A stretch of 14,372 nt of DNA from Desulfobacteraceae bacterium (GTDB taxonomy: Bacteria > Desulfobacterota > Desulfobacteria > Desulfobacterales > Desulfosalsimonadaceae): NCBI GenBank assembly GCA_024636355.1, contig JAGXHH010000088.1, forward strand, positions 1-14,372, in the 5' to 3' direction. The position numbers and the translations under genes were made by a program. A model generated the notes under the pieces. The model searched no databases. It worked only from the letters and a program-made list of their open reading frames with translations, and was not told the DNA's origin. Shown piece by piece: positions 1 to 6,254 of the stretch (positions are counted from its first letter, which is position 1; every line of letters begins with the position of its first letter).

Positions 1-434
1 ATCCAGACGTTGTCTTTTATGTGGACGGGGGAGCTGATGCCGATGGTACCGACCCGGTCATATGTGCCGTGCCAGTCCGCATCGGTAATAAACGTGCTGC
101 CCGCCAGCATGCAGTTGTCACCTATGATGATGTCATCGGCGGAACTGATGCGGACTCCGGGGCAGATCAGGCAGTAACTGCCGATTTTGATGCGCCCCTT
201 CCCCTTTTTTTCCGGCCAGACGGTCAGCCGGACGATGTTGTCCGAAGTGGTCAGGATATTCGCATGGTCGCCGATGGAGATGCGGGGGCCGAAGATCTTG
301 ATGTTCCACGGATGGATGAACATGTACTCCTTGCCGATGGAGTCGAACTGGGGCCGCACGAAATGATCGGAATACAGCGCCTGGAATTTCATGAAGGCGC
401 GTTTGAGATAATACGGACGATGGTCTCTTCGCAA
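1..434 (-). CDS. Hexapeptide-repeat (LbH) acyltransferase, partial (C-terminus beyond the window)
   Basis: Read on the minus strand this frame is open from 434 to the window edge and gives about 144 residues of a left-handed beta-helix protein. Hexapeptide-like turns are visible: ISIGDHANI at about 57-65, then IKIGSYCLICPGVRI, then DIIIGDNCMLAGSTFI, followed by TDADWHG, which resembles the His-containing loop of the maltose/galactoside O-acetyltransferase (LacA/Maa/NodL) group. Such enzymes move an acetyl or acyl group from CoA or ACP to a sugar, often in surface polysaccharide synthesis. The start is inferred: a TTG at 434-432 preceded by AGGA at a 6-nt spacing; an ATG 15 codons further in (FMKFQALY) is the alternative. 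An in-frame TAA lies just upstream, so the N-terminus is bounded. The gene lies downstream of, and in the same direction as, the toroid protein at 672-1712. The family call is firm, the acceptor unknown. Confidence 0.82.
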   Translation of the reverse strand, partial: MRRDHRPYYLKRAFMKFQALYSDHFVRPQFDSIGKEYMFIHPWNIKIFGPRISIGDHANILTTSDNIVRLTVWPEKKGKGRIKIGSYCLICPGVRISSADDIIIGDNCMLAGSTFITDADWHGTYDRVGTIGISSPVHIKDNVW

Positions 435-512
435 GATGATTCCTGTGTTGCGTTTTGTTTATTTAGACGGAAACCGGAGTCTCCGAATCGGGTCATGGTT
501 TGCTGGAAAAAG

Positions 513-668
513 GAAGTCAGGAACCAGAATCCAGGAGCCAGAATCCAGGAGCCAGAAGTCAGAATCCAGAATAATGTTTTCGCCTTCGGGCTCAGCCATA
601 TTAAAATGCGGAGCGGAGCGAAATCCTTATTTCTTCTGGATTCTGGCTCCTGAATTCTGGATTCTTTT
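513..668. repeat. CCAGAATCCAGGAG tandem repeat with a distant inverted copy
   Basis: Left arm at about 521-570: a 14-bp unit (CCAGAATCCAGGAG) is repeated head to tail, two near-perfect copies plus two decayed ones. Right arm at 634-664 is the same motif in reverse orientation (TTCTGGATTCTGGCTCC...), followed by a T-run on the plus strand. The arms, about 60 nt apart, could form a long hairpin in the gap between two minus-strand genes. It may act as a processing or attenuation structure, but no function is demonstrated; the sequence is low in complexity. Confidence 0.7.
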
Positions 669-671
669 TTT

Positions 672-1712
672 CTATTTTAAAATGTCTGTTTCCCGCCAGA
701 ATTCGTGGTTGAACAGCCGGCTGGCGTCGGTAAGGTGGTAGAGGGCATCGGCGGCCATCAGGACCACGCCGTTGGTCCAGGTGATTTTTTCTTCCGGCCA
801 GATCACCATGTCCGGGAAGGTAAACCCGCACCAGTAGGAAGCATCTTCGAATTTGCGCTCATGGAGCCAGTTGAAGACGATTTCCGCCACTTTAGCATTC
901 CCGGACGCTGCCAGTGCGAGCACCAGTTCCGAGGTTTCCGCAATGGTGACCCAGGGGCGGTTGGAAACACAGAGCACACCCATCCCTTCGACGATAAACC
1001 GTTTCCAGTACTGGTCGATCCGTTTCCTGGCGGCCTCGCCGGTCAGCGCTCCGGAAAGGACCGGGTAGAACCAGTCCATGGAATAATGGGATTTGGTGAT
1101 GTTAAACAGGTGGTAGCCGTGTTCGATGGCCTTCTGAAGTTTCAGCGCCGCATCCTTCCACTCGGGCCGCTCGATACCGAGCTGCCGGGCGATGGCCAGG
1201 GCGCACTTAATGCTCATGAAAATCGAACTCGAACCGGTCAGCAGCGCCATCGGATCGACTTGGAGATCCGGGCTTTTCGCCCAGTAAATTTCTCCGGAGG
1301 GTGCCTGGAGACTGACGGCAAAATTAATCGCACCTTCGACAACCGGCCACATCGATTGCAGGAAGCGGTCGTCGCGGGTGATCAGGTAGTGATGAAACAC
1401 TCCGACGGCGATGTAGGTGGTCATATTGGTATCACGGGTTTTGTCGATCGGCGCGCCGTCCTGGTAGGCCGCATACCAGCTGCCGTCTTCGTGCTGGATC
1501 CCGGCGAGCCATTCGTACGCGGCGCGGGCCTCGTCGACGTATCCGGCGATGGCCAGACCCATGGCGGCTTCCACATGATCCCATGGATCGGTTTTCCCGC
1601 CGATATTCCAGGGAATTTCCCCGCTCGATTTCTGTGTTTTTACTATCAATGCCGCAACCGCATCGAGATCAATTGCCAGCGACTGCTTTTTCCGTGATAC
1701 TTCCCGGTCCAT
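672..1712 (-). CDS. Alpha/alpha-toroid protein (prenyltransferase/six-hairpin-glycosidase-like)
   Basis: About 346 residues, rich in helices, with internal repetition typical of an (alpha/alpha)6 barrel. TQKSSGEIPW (about 26-35) and IQHEDGSWY (about 72-80) resemble the Q-x-x-DGSW/QW-type motifs of terpene cyclases, prenyltransferases and six-hairpin glycosidases; further W-rich turns occur at ETSELVLALAASGN and near the C-terminus. No signal peptide or membrane segment is seen. I chose the ATG at 1712 because GGGAAAGG stands 8 nt upstream; an in-frame ATG at 1793 would add 27 residues of poorly structured sequence without a clear ribosome site. Downstream on the same strand is an acyltransferase, so a role in polysaccharide or lipid-linked sugar metabolism is possible, but neither substrate nor reaction can be read from the sequence. 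Fold-level call fairly sure, function not. Confidence 0.75.
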   Translation of the reverse strand: MDREVSRKKQSLAIDLDAVAALIVKTQKSSGEIPWNIGGKTDPWDHVEAAMGLAIAGYVDEARAAYEWLAGIQHEDGSWYAAYQDGAPIDKTRDTNMTTYIAVGVFHHYLITRDDRFLQSMWPVVEGAINFAVSLQAPSGEIYWAKSPDLQVDPMALLTGSSSIFMSIKCALAIARQLGIERPEWKDAALKLQKAIEHGYHLFNITKSHYSMDWFYPVLSGALTGEAARKRIDQYWKRFIVEGMGVLCVSNRPWVTIAETSELVLALAASGNAKVAEIVFNWLHERKFEDASYWCGFTFPDMVIWPEEKITWTNGVVLMAADALYHLTDASRLFNHEFWRETDILK

Positions 1713-1969
1713 TGGCTGTACCTTTCCCGTTGTCACTTGTTCAGAAACGATATTTTTACGAGTTATCCCCGATGATTGCGCCGAGACGGGCATAAGGTTT
1801 CATTTGTCCGAAAAAGGTAGAATATGCCAGAAAATACAAACATTAGCAACTCCTTTTCAAGTCGAAAAAAGGCGTCAGAGAATGTGCAGAATTAACTAGA
1901 AAAACAGGAATCCGGAGGGGAGAAGGCGGGGTGATCCGGAGGTTTCGGCTTGAACGGATTTTTTTTTAC

Positions 1970-1995
1970 CACAGAGGACACAGAGCGCGCAGAGA
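1970..1995. repeat. Single CACAGAGG-type repeat arm
   Basis: The sequence ACCACAGAGGACACAGAG follows a run of T's. It is the same module that forms the arms of the hairpins at 2271-2355 and 5748-5926, here without a matching second arm close by. Confidence 0.6.
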
Positions 1996-2030
1996 AAGGC
2001 GTTTAATTCGCCATGGAAAGACAGTCGTTT

Positions 2031-2054
2031 TCTTGCTCTTAATCTTAATCTCAA
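2031..2054. repeat. Hexamer array, TCTTGC + TCTTAA units (short copy)
   Basis: One TCTTGC, two TCTTAA and one TCTCAA unit in tandem. The same unit types in the same order occur in a longer array at 5690-5731, so the two sites are related rather than random. Confidence 0.65.
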
Positions 2055-2058
2055 CGAA

Positions 2059-2261
2059 TCGTAAAAAGCTATTTACCCCGCTGGGCGGTGTTTTTGAAGA
2101 AAGGAACTTTTTCACAACGATGCACACCCCCCTGCCGAAGCGGTGTTGAAGCGTCAACAAAGTGCCAATCCCCCCTGAAGGGGGAATAAAACGCATATTC
2201 GCAATTCGAAAGAGGTCTTTAAGGGGGGGTGTTAACCCCGTTGGATAAACCAGTTCATTGG
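2059..2261. repeat. ~205-bp dispersed repeat, copy A
   Basis: This segment runs from TCGTAAAAAGCT to CAGTTCATTGGA and aligns almost gap-free through most of its length with 10184-10389 (roughly 85 % identity by eye), with a third, truncated copy at 10388-10431. Shared landmarks are GTGTTTTTG, GAACTTTTT, TGCACACCC, GCGGTGTTGAAGCGTCAA, a C6-loop-G5 hairpin (2170-2184), ATTCGCAATTCGAAAGAGG and a GGGGTGTTAACCCC hairpin. It encodes no transposase and has no obvious terminal inverted repeats. Differences fall without regard to codons, so a non-coding repeat is likelier than a small gene. Confidence 0.85.
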
Positions 2262-2270
2262 ATTCAGAAA

Positions 2271-2355
2271 TTAACCACCGAGGTCACAGAGATAAGTCAT
2301 AAAAAGAGCAGTTCTCTGTGTAACTCTGTGCCCTCTGAGCCCTCTGTGGTTAAAA
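2271..2355. repeat. CACAGAGG hairpin repeat
   Basis: Left arm TTAACCACCGAGGTCACAGAG and right arm TCTCTGTG...CCTCTGTGGTTAA are imperfect inverted copies that flank a short AT-rich loop. The same module appears at 1970-1995 and 5748-5926. Lying downstream of the minus-strand phosphatase gene it could also help end transcription, but no clean T-tract terminator is present. Confidence 0.7.
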
Positions 2356-2446
2356 TCGATTTTTTAAGAGGACATCAATTTTCAATTGTGCATTGTGAAG
2401 GGTGAATCACTGGAGCCCAAAACCTGCAAAGGAGAGGGCCAGCACA

Positions 2447-2905
2447 TTACCCGATTTCGGGCATCAGCGCCCATTTGATCGCCCAGTGCCTGGAATTCGG
2501 GAGTTGGTCCAGGCAGACGATGCCGCCGTTCTGAAATTTAAAGACGGTGTGATCGGTGGAACCGGTGGTCAGGTACGAGGCCATCCGCTCCATGAACGGC
2601 AGGTGCCCCACCAGCATCACCTTGTGGCCGTCTGTGATGCTGTCGGCTTTTCTGGTGACATCATCGAGAGCCTTGAGCCCGTCGGCGGCCGAAACGTTTT
2701 CGACTCCCAGGGCTTCGGCGAACAGCTCGGCCGTCTGCCGTGCCCGGGTCTTGCTGCTGTGTTCGATCGAACCGATGATGACGTTGTAGGTTTTCGCAGT
2801 CTGGGCGACCCGCTTTACCGTGTCGATTCCTTCCGCAGACAAGTGCTGTTCGGGGTCGATATCTTTGGACAGGTTCTTGCCGTGCTGTACGAGATAAATG
2901 GTCAT
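2447..2905 (-). CDS. SixA-like phosphohistidine phosphatase (histidine phosphatase superfamily)
   Basis: 152 residues, the usual length for SixA. The N-terminus YLVQHGK (residues 4-10) is the phosphate-accepting His loop; His8 would be the catalytic nucleophile. The usual Arg of the RHG motif is Gln here, a variant I believe is common in SixA-like proteins. SSKTRARQTAE (50-60) is the second phosphate-binding segment and VGHLPF (99-104) supplies the second catalytic His at 101. SixA enzymes remove phosphate from phosphohistidine proteins, such as the PTS protein NPr or HPt domains, in the cytoplasm. The ATG at 2905 is chosen because GGAGG lies 5 nt upstream; a TTG four codons earlier falls inside that site. 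The gene begins 18 nt after the OYE-family gene on the same strand and is probably co-transcribed. Its physiological target is unknown. Confidence 0.9.
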   Translation of the reverse strand: MTIYLVQHGKNLSKDIDPEQHLSAEGIDTVKRVAQTAKTYNVIIGSIEHSSKTRARQTAELFAEALGVENVSAADGLKALDDVTRKADSITDGHKVMLVGHLPFMERMASYLTTGSTDHTVFKFQNGGIVCLDQLPNSRHWAIKWALMPEIG

Positions 2906-2923
2906 ATCGTCCTCCAATTGAAT

Positions 2924-4165
2924 TTACGCCCGGCGTTTCTGGAACACCTGCCGTCCGTTTTCAACCAGTGTTTTGGCCAGGGAATACCAGATGCCCTGGT
3001 TCGGTCGGGGGGATTTGCCCTGGCCGAGGTATCTGAGCTGCTGCTCGTACCACGTCACTTCCAGAAGCGCGGCCCGGTCGAGAAACCCGATGCCGCTTTT
3101 TATCGGATGGACCGGGCTGATATACTCCTGGCCGGACAGGATTTTTTCGGGCAGGTCCGGGTCAAGAATCATCGGCCGGGCCAGGCCGACCATCTGGATA
3201 TTATTTTCCAGGAGGGCTTCGGCCATCGCCCCGGCCGTCCGGAATCCCCCGGTAATGACGATCGGGGTATCAATGCGTGCCCGTATCCGGTTGGCATAGG
3301 AAAGAAAATAGGGCTCGGAGTTGTTTTGCGCCTGCATTTCTGCAATGCCGGCCATGGCCGGCCGCTCATAGGTGCCGCCGGAAATCTCGACGAGGTCGAT
3401 GCCGAGATCGGCCAGAACCGTGGCGACCCGGACCGATTCTTCCTCGGAGAAGCCGCCCTTCATGAAATCAGAGGAATTGAGTTTGATCCCCACCGGAAAA
3501 TCATGGCCGACAGTTTGCCGGATGGCGCGGTAAATTTCGGTCACAAAGCGCATCCGGTTTTCAAGCGATCCGCCCCATTGGTCTTCTCGCTGATTGTGCA
3601 GCGGGGAGAGAAACTGGCTGACCAGGTAGCCGTGGGCGCCGTGAATCTGCACCCCGGTGAACCCGCACGACCTGGCAATCCCGGCGGTTCTCGCAAAACG
3701 TTCGATCAGGTTGTGAATTTCGGTTTCGGTCAGTCCCCTTGGCGGGTTGAAAAAGGGTTTGAGTTCGGAACGAAAACCGATGGCAGATGGCGCCACCGGT
3801 TCGGCGGACAGGAACTTCGGGCTCTGTTTTCCCGGGTGGTTGAGCTGCATCCACAGGTGCGTTTCGTCCCGGGTGCCGTACCTGGCCCAGGATTTGAGCA
3901 TTTCACTGTGGCGCTCGTCTTCGACGGCCACGTTTCCGGGTTCCCCCAGGGCGCCCGCGTCAATCATGACGTTTCCGGTTACGCACAACCCCGCACCCCC
4001 TTGTGCCCATCGGCCGTAGAGGCGGATGAGTTCCCGGGTGGGCGCCGTTTGCCGGTCGCCCAGAGTTTCGCTGGTTGCGGATTTGCAGAACCGGTTCTTT
4101 ATGACCGCTCCGCAGGGCAATTTCAATGTCTTTCCAAGAATATCGGCCGGTCGTTTGCTGTTCAT
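2924..4165 (-). CDS. NADH:flavin oxidoreductase / Old Yellow Enzyme family protein
   Basis: 413 residues forming a single FMN-binding TIM barrel of the OYE family. The conserved stretch GVQIHGAHGYLVSQFLSP (171-188) continues through NQREDQWGGSLENR to about 204, the family signature; GIKLNSSDF (226-234), VEISGGTYE (259-267), the phosphate-binding ITGGFRT (304-310) and VGLARPMILDPDLP (326-339) follow in the expected order. There is no C-terminal Fe-S/FAD extension, so it is the short ene-reductase type rather than a dienoyl-CoA reductase of about 650 residues. Members reduce activated C=C bonds or similar electron-poor substrates with NAD(P)H; the substrate is not predictable. The ATG at 4165 has AGGAGG 4 nt upstream; the frame extends to 4267, but that part overlaps a repeat element and is not expected to be translated. 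It precedes the phosphatase gene in a likely two-gene operon. Confidence 0.92.
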   Translation of the reverse strand: MNSKRPADILGKTLKLPCGAVIKNRFCKSATSETLGDRQTAPTRELIRLYGRWAQGGAGLCVTGNVMIDAGALGEPGNVAVEDERHSEMLKSWARYGTRDETHLWMQLNHPGKQSPKFLSAEPVAPSAIGFRSELKPFFNPPRGLTETEIHNLIERFARTAGIARSCGFTGVQIHGAHGYLVSQFLSPLHNQREDQWGGSLENRMRFVTEIYRAIRQTVGHDFPVGIKLNSSDFMKGGFSEEESVRVATVLADLGIDLVEISGGTYERPAMAGIAEMQAQNNSEPYFLSYANRIRARIDTPIVITGGFRTAGAMAEALLENNIQMVGLARPMILDPDLPEKILSGQEYISPVHPIKSGIGFLDRAALLEVTWYEQQLRYLGQGKSPRPNQGIWYSLAKTLVENGRQVFQKRRA

Positions 4166-4189
4166 ACTGCCTCCTGGGGGCCTGCTTAC

Positions 4190-4324
4190 CAGCAATTCCC
4201 AGTGAACGTCGAAAGGCTCTGTAGGAGCGGGCCATGCCCGCGATGGCGGATGCATTTTCGCGGGCATGGCCCGCTCCTACGTGGTCACCCGTTAATCACA
4301 GACAGATTTCACCGGGAATTGCTG
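4190..4324. mobile_element. 135-bp MITE-like element with 17-bp TIRs and 9-bp target duplication
   Basis: The left end CAGCAATTCCCAGTGAA (4190-4206) and the reverse complement of the right end, CAGCAATTCCCGGTGAA (4308-4324), match at 16 of 17 positions. Directly abutting both ends is the perfect 9-bp direct repeat CCTGCTTAC (4181-4189 and 4325-4333), the signature of a transposition event. The element is too short to code for a transposase and so would be a non-autonomous element mobilised in trans. A REP-type hairpin fills its middle. It sits 15 nt upstream of the OYE gene's ribosome site, inside the probable leader. The parent insertion-sequence family is not identified; 9-bp duplications occur in several. 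Confidence 0.78.
4221..4280. repeat. REP-type hairpin (perfect 23-bp arms)
   Basis: Arms 4221-4243 and 4258-4280 are perfect inverted copies beginning GTAGGAGCGGGCCATGCCCG, with a 14-nt loop. The GTAGGAGCGGGC...GCCCGCGA pattern resembles REP/REPIN elements known from Pseudomonas and other Proteobacteria, which are spread by RAYT (TnpA-REP) transposases. No RAYT gene lies in this window. As RNA it would form a very stable stem in the leader of the OYE transcript. Confidence 0.85.
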
Positions 4325-4505
4325 CCTGCTTACAACTGTTCAAGATATCGACGGGTGAATTCATAGTCCATGGCCTGGTTGGACCGGGTGTTTCTTCGGC
4401 CAGTCTATGGATGGGAGACGATGAACTGCATCGGAGCGTCCTTTCGTTTGGAGTCACAGGAAAACGGGAAGCGCAAATGGCAATCGGACAAAAAACAATG
4501 CTGCA

Positions 4506-4534
4506 AATGTATTGAAAATACCGTTAAATGTCAA
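4506..4534 (-). promoter_or_regulatory. Probable sigma70-type promoter of the OYE/phosphatase operon
   Basis: Minus strand: a perfect -35 box TTGACA (4534-4529), a 17-nt spacer and a -10 box TACATT (4511-4506). Transcription would start near 4499, giving a leader of roughly 330 nt that contains the MITE-like element and the REP hairpin. Confidence 0.6.
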
Positions 4535-4573
4535 TGCATTGCCGTCATGTCCCTTTCGTCTTCATCCCGTGAA

Positions 4574-4606
4574 TTGCCTTTTTACATGCCGTTCTTATAG
4601 TAAGAA
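4574..4606 (+). promoter_or_regulatory. Probable promoter of the J-domain gene, with palindrome over the -10
   Basis: TTGCCT (4574-4579), a 16-nt spacer and TATAGT (4596-4601). The -10 box is overlapped by an inverted repeat TTCTTA-TAG-TAAGAA (4592-4606), which could be an operator. The start codon is about 36 nt downstream of the predicted start site. It points away from the promoter at 4506-4534. Confidence 0.5.
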
Positions 4607-4643
4607 TGATTGTTAAACACCGAACGGATTAAAGGGATGTTGT

Positions 4644-5681
4644 ATGTATCTGGCACGTAGACGCATCAAAGGTAAACTGTATTATTCCATCCGGCAAAGT
4701 GTCTGTAAAGGCCGGGAGATCGTGAGCCGGGAACTGCTGGACCTGGGGCGTGATCCGGAAAAATTCATTATTTATCCCGATGACGGCAATGCGTTTTATA
4801 TTGACCCGGAAATCTGCGACCGGATCGAGGCCTGCGGGGTAGCGCCGGACAACGACGAACTGGAACGGGTTTTCTGGCCGTTTCTGCGCCCTGAGACCCG
4901 GCGGGTGATCGAAATGTTTACCCGGCCGTCCCCGGGCAGGGAACAATCGATCCCGGAGCAGAAGGCGCGATGCGAAACGCAGCCGTTTCACATGTTCGAT
5001 AAACGGCGCATGCATTATCTGCGTTACGGGGAACTGGATCAGTCGAAAATCGGCGCGGTACCCAAAAAAATTTACCGCAAGCTGCTCGACAAATCCCGGG
5101 ATGAAATCGAGCAGCAGTTTATGGAAATGGAACGGGTTCTCGAAAATTCTGAGAAAAAGAATTACGTTTTTACGATCTTTAATGTGGCCGGGCATTTTAC
5201 CAGTGAAATTGCCCGGAAATTTCCCCAGGCGCTGTCACAGGACAAAGTCGATGCGAAATTTACGGAGGAATTGTGCCGGCTCAATGCCGATGCGGGCTTC
5301 TGGGGGGATCTCGGAATCTCAATGCGGCTGCACGATTACCTGGTCCGCTACGCCTGCTGGTTTTTTGACATTGATTTCGAGGGGGGTCGTCATCTCGAGG
5401 ACCTGATGTGGCAGTTCAAGCGGCGTCACCACGGGTTTTCCCCTCCCCGGCCGCAGGCCATGCCGGTTGAAGAAGCCGTTTCGGTCATGGGGATTTCCAG
5501 GCAGGAGCTATCCGGAATGACGGTCCGGACGCTGACCCGCCAGTACCGCGTCATGGCTCAGAAATACCATCCGGACACGGGCGGCGACCACGACCAGTTC
5601 ATCCGGCTGAACCGGGCGTATGAGGATCTGTTGCGAAAGATAAAGGGCAAAGGCGGCAAAACCCGGTACACCGCCCGATGA
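4644..5681 (+). CDS. J-domain (DnaJ-like) protein with a long uncharacterised N-terminal region
   Basis: 345 residues. The C-terminal part (about 281-334) is a J-domain: helix II YRVMAQKYHPD with the invariant HPD at 309-311, then a short loop and helix III FIRLNRAYEDLL. HPD contacts Hsp70 (DnaK) and triggers ATP hydrolysis. The first about 280 residues are not a family I recognise; they begin with a basic segment (MYLARRRIKGKLYYSIRQS) whose repeated aromatic and basic residues suggest a small beta domain, followed by helical, charged sequence. No G/F-rich or zinc-finger region of classical DnaJ is present and the J-domain is terminal rather than N-terminal, so this is a specialised type III co-chaperone, presumably recruiting Hsp70 to a client bound by the N-terminal part. 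A GGG-rich ribosome site lies 7-8 nt before the ATG. It faces groES. Confidence 0.85.
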   Translation: MYLARRRIKGKLYYSIRQSVCKGREIVSRELLDLGRDPEKFIIYPDDGNAFYIDPEICDRIEACGVAPDNDELERVFWPFLRPETRRVIEMFTRPSPGREQSIPEQKARCETQPFHMFDKRRMHYLRYGELDQSKIGAVPKKIYRKLLDKSRDEIEQQFMEMERVLENSEKKNYVFTIFNVAGHFTSEIARKFPQALSQDKVDAKFTEELCRLNADAGFWGDLGISMRLHDYLVRYACWFFDIDFEGGRHLEDLMWQFKRRHHGFSPPRPQAMPVEEAVSVMGISRQELSGMTVRTLTRQYRVMAQKYHPDTGGDHDQFIRLNRAYEDLLRKIKGKGGKTRYTAR

Positions 5682-5689
5682 GCCCTTTT

Positions 5690-5731
5690 TCTTGCTCTTG
5701 CTCTTGCTCTTAATCTTAATCTTAATCTTAA
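5690..5731. repeat. Hexamer array, (TCTTGC)3(TCTTAA)4
   Basis: Seven tandem hexamers: three TCTTGC then four TCTTAA, starting 8 nt after the stop codon of the J-domain gene. A shorter array of the same two unit types in the same order is at 2031-2054. Confidence 0.85.
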
Positions 5732-5747
5732 TCATTAATCAATGGCC

Positions 5748-5926
5748 AACCGCAGAGGTCACATAGAGGTCACAGGAGTTTCTTGTTTTTTTGAACAAGT
5801 TTTTTTTACATGAAGTACATGAAGAAGGTCTCATGAAGATCCATGAAGGGATTTTTTTAATTTTAAACCTTCATGTTCTTCATGGTCTTTATGTATATCA
5901 AACCGCTGTTCAGTGCCTCTGTGGTT
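5748..5926. repeat. CACAGAGG inverted-repeat pair bracketing a CATGAAG hairpin
   Basis: AACCGCAGAGG (5748-5758) and CCTCTGTGGTT (5916-5926) are inverted with one mismatch, the outer arms of the same module seen at 2271-2355. Between them, CATGAAG-rich arms at 5832-5849 and CCTTCATGTTCTTCATG at 5868-5884 form an imperfect hairpin with an AT-rich loop. The whole lies between two convergent genes. Confidence 0.65.
5782..5807 (+). terminator. Possible weak rho-independent terminator of the J-domain gene
   Basis: A 6-bp stem CTTGTT/AACAAG (5782-5787 with 5794-5799) is followed directly by eight T's. The stem has only two GC pairs, so termination would be weak; the T-tract position fits the plus-strand gene ending at 5681. 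Confidence 0.4.
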
Positions 5927-5966
5927 AAAACGGATTATGATCTTTATTCCTTTCAGGTCCGGGCGA

Positions 5967-6254
5967 TCAGGAAAGAATTGCCAGTATTTCGTCTTCCTTC
6001 ATGAAAATATGGTCGACATTATCGAGTTTGATCTCGGTCCCCGCATAACTGGAAAACAGGATTCTGTCTCCGACTTTTACAAGGGGCGGAATTCGGTTTC
6101 CGTTTTTATTGAGCTTGCCTGTCCCCACGGCGACAACTTTGCCCATCTGCGGCTTCTCCTTGTTCGAATCGGGGATGATGAGGCCTCCTTTCGTCCGTTT
6201 CGGTTTTTCTTCCCTGAGCACGAGCACTATGTCGTTCAATGGTTGGATTTTCAT
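5967..6254 (-). CDS. groES: Co-chaperonin GroES (Cpn10)
   Basis: 95 residues, the standard GroES length. The N-terminus IQPLNDIVLV corresponds to the usual I-R-P-L-x-D-R-V-x-V; the mobile loop at about 15-34 carries GGLIIPDS, with Leu25-Ile26-Ile27 in the place of the IVL triplet that docks on GroEL; KVVAVGTGK (39-47) and the closing MKEDEILAIL (85-94) are typical. It caps GroEL during ATP-driven protein folding in the cytoplasm. The Arg of the first motif is replaced by Ile and the loop is more basic (KPKRTK) than usual. A GGGA lies about 10 nt before the ATG. No groEL follows: downstream is a convergent J-domain gene. No CIRCE-type inverted repeat is visible upstream. It may be a second, specialised copy beside a main groESL operon elsewhere. 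Confidence 0.93.
   Translation of the reverse strand: MKIQPLNDIVLVLREEKPKRTKGGLIIPDSNKEKPQMGKVVAVGTGKLNKNGNRIPPLVKVGDRILFSSYAGTEIKLDNVDHIFMKEDEILAILS

Larger units (their letters stand above)
1713..2446. other. Gene-free interval filled with dispersed repeats
   Basis: No convincing gene is seen over about 730 nt. From left to right it holds an upstream region of the minus-strand toroid gene (about 1713-1960, no strong promoter), a T-run followed by a CACAGAGG arm (1970-1995), a short hexamer array (2031-2054), a 203-bp dispersed repeat copy (2059-2261), a CACAGAGG hairpin (2271-2355) and an AT-rich stretch near 2379-2405 built on CAATT/AATTG. The small frames here include one on the minus strand inside the repeat; the second repeat copy encodes many non-synonymous changes, which argues against coding. 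Confidence 0.7.

Noticed and set aside
21..653. Long plus-strand frame of about 210 codons at the left edge
   Set aside because: It is the antisense shadow of the acyltransferase; the minus strand shows clear hexapeptide repeats, the plus strand no known motif.
1966..2196. Possible conserved small protein (MRFIPPSGGIG...) inside repeat copy A, with a counterpart in copy B
   Set aside because: The two copies differ at many amino-acid positions and diverge after about 40 codons; the pattern fits conserved DNA rather than a selected protein.
4181..4333. Intrinsic terminator
   Set aside because: The stem is strong, but neither side has a T-tract, and the flanking inverted ends and target duplication explain the structure better as a mobile element.
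2402..4366. 654-codon plus-strand frame
   Set aside because: It runs opposite to the phosphatase and OYE genes, whose motifs are unmistakable. Its length reflects the codon bias of the GC-rich genes it overlaps.
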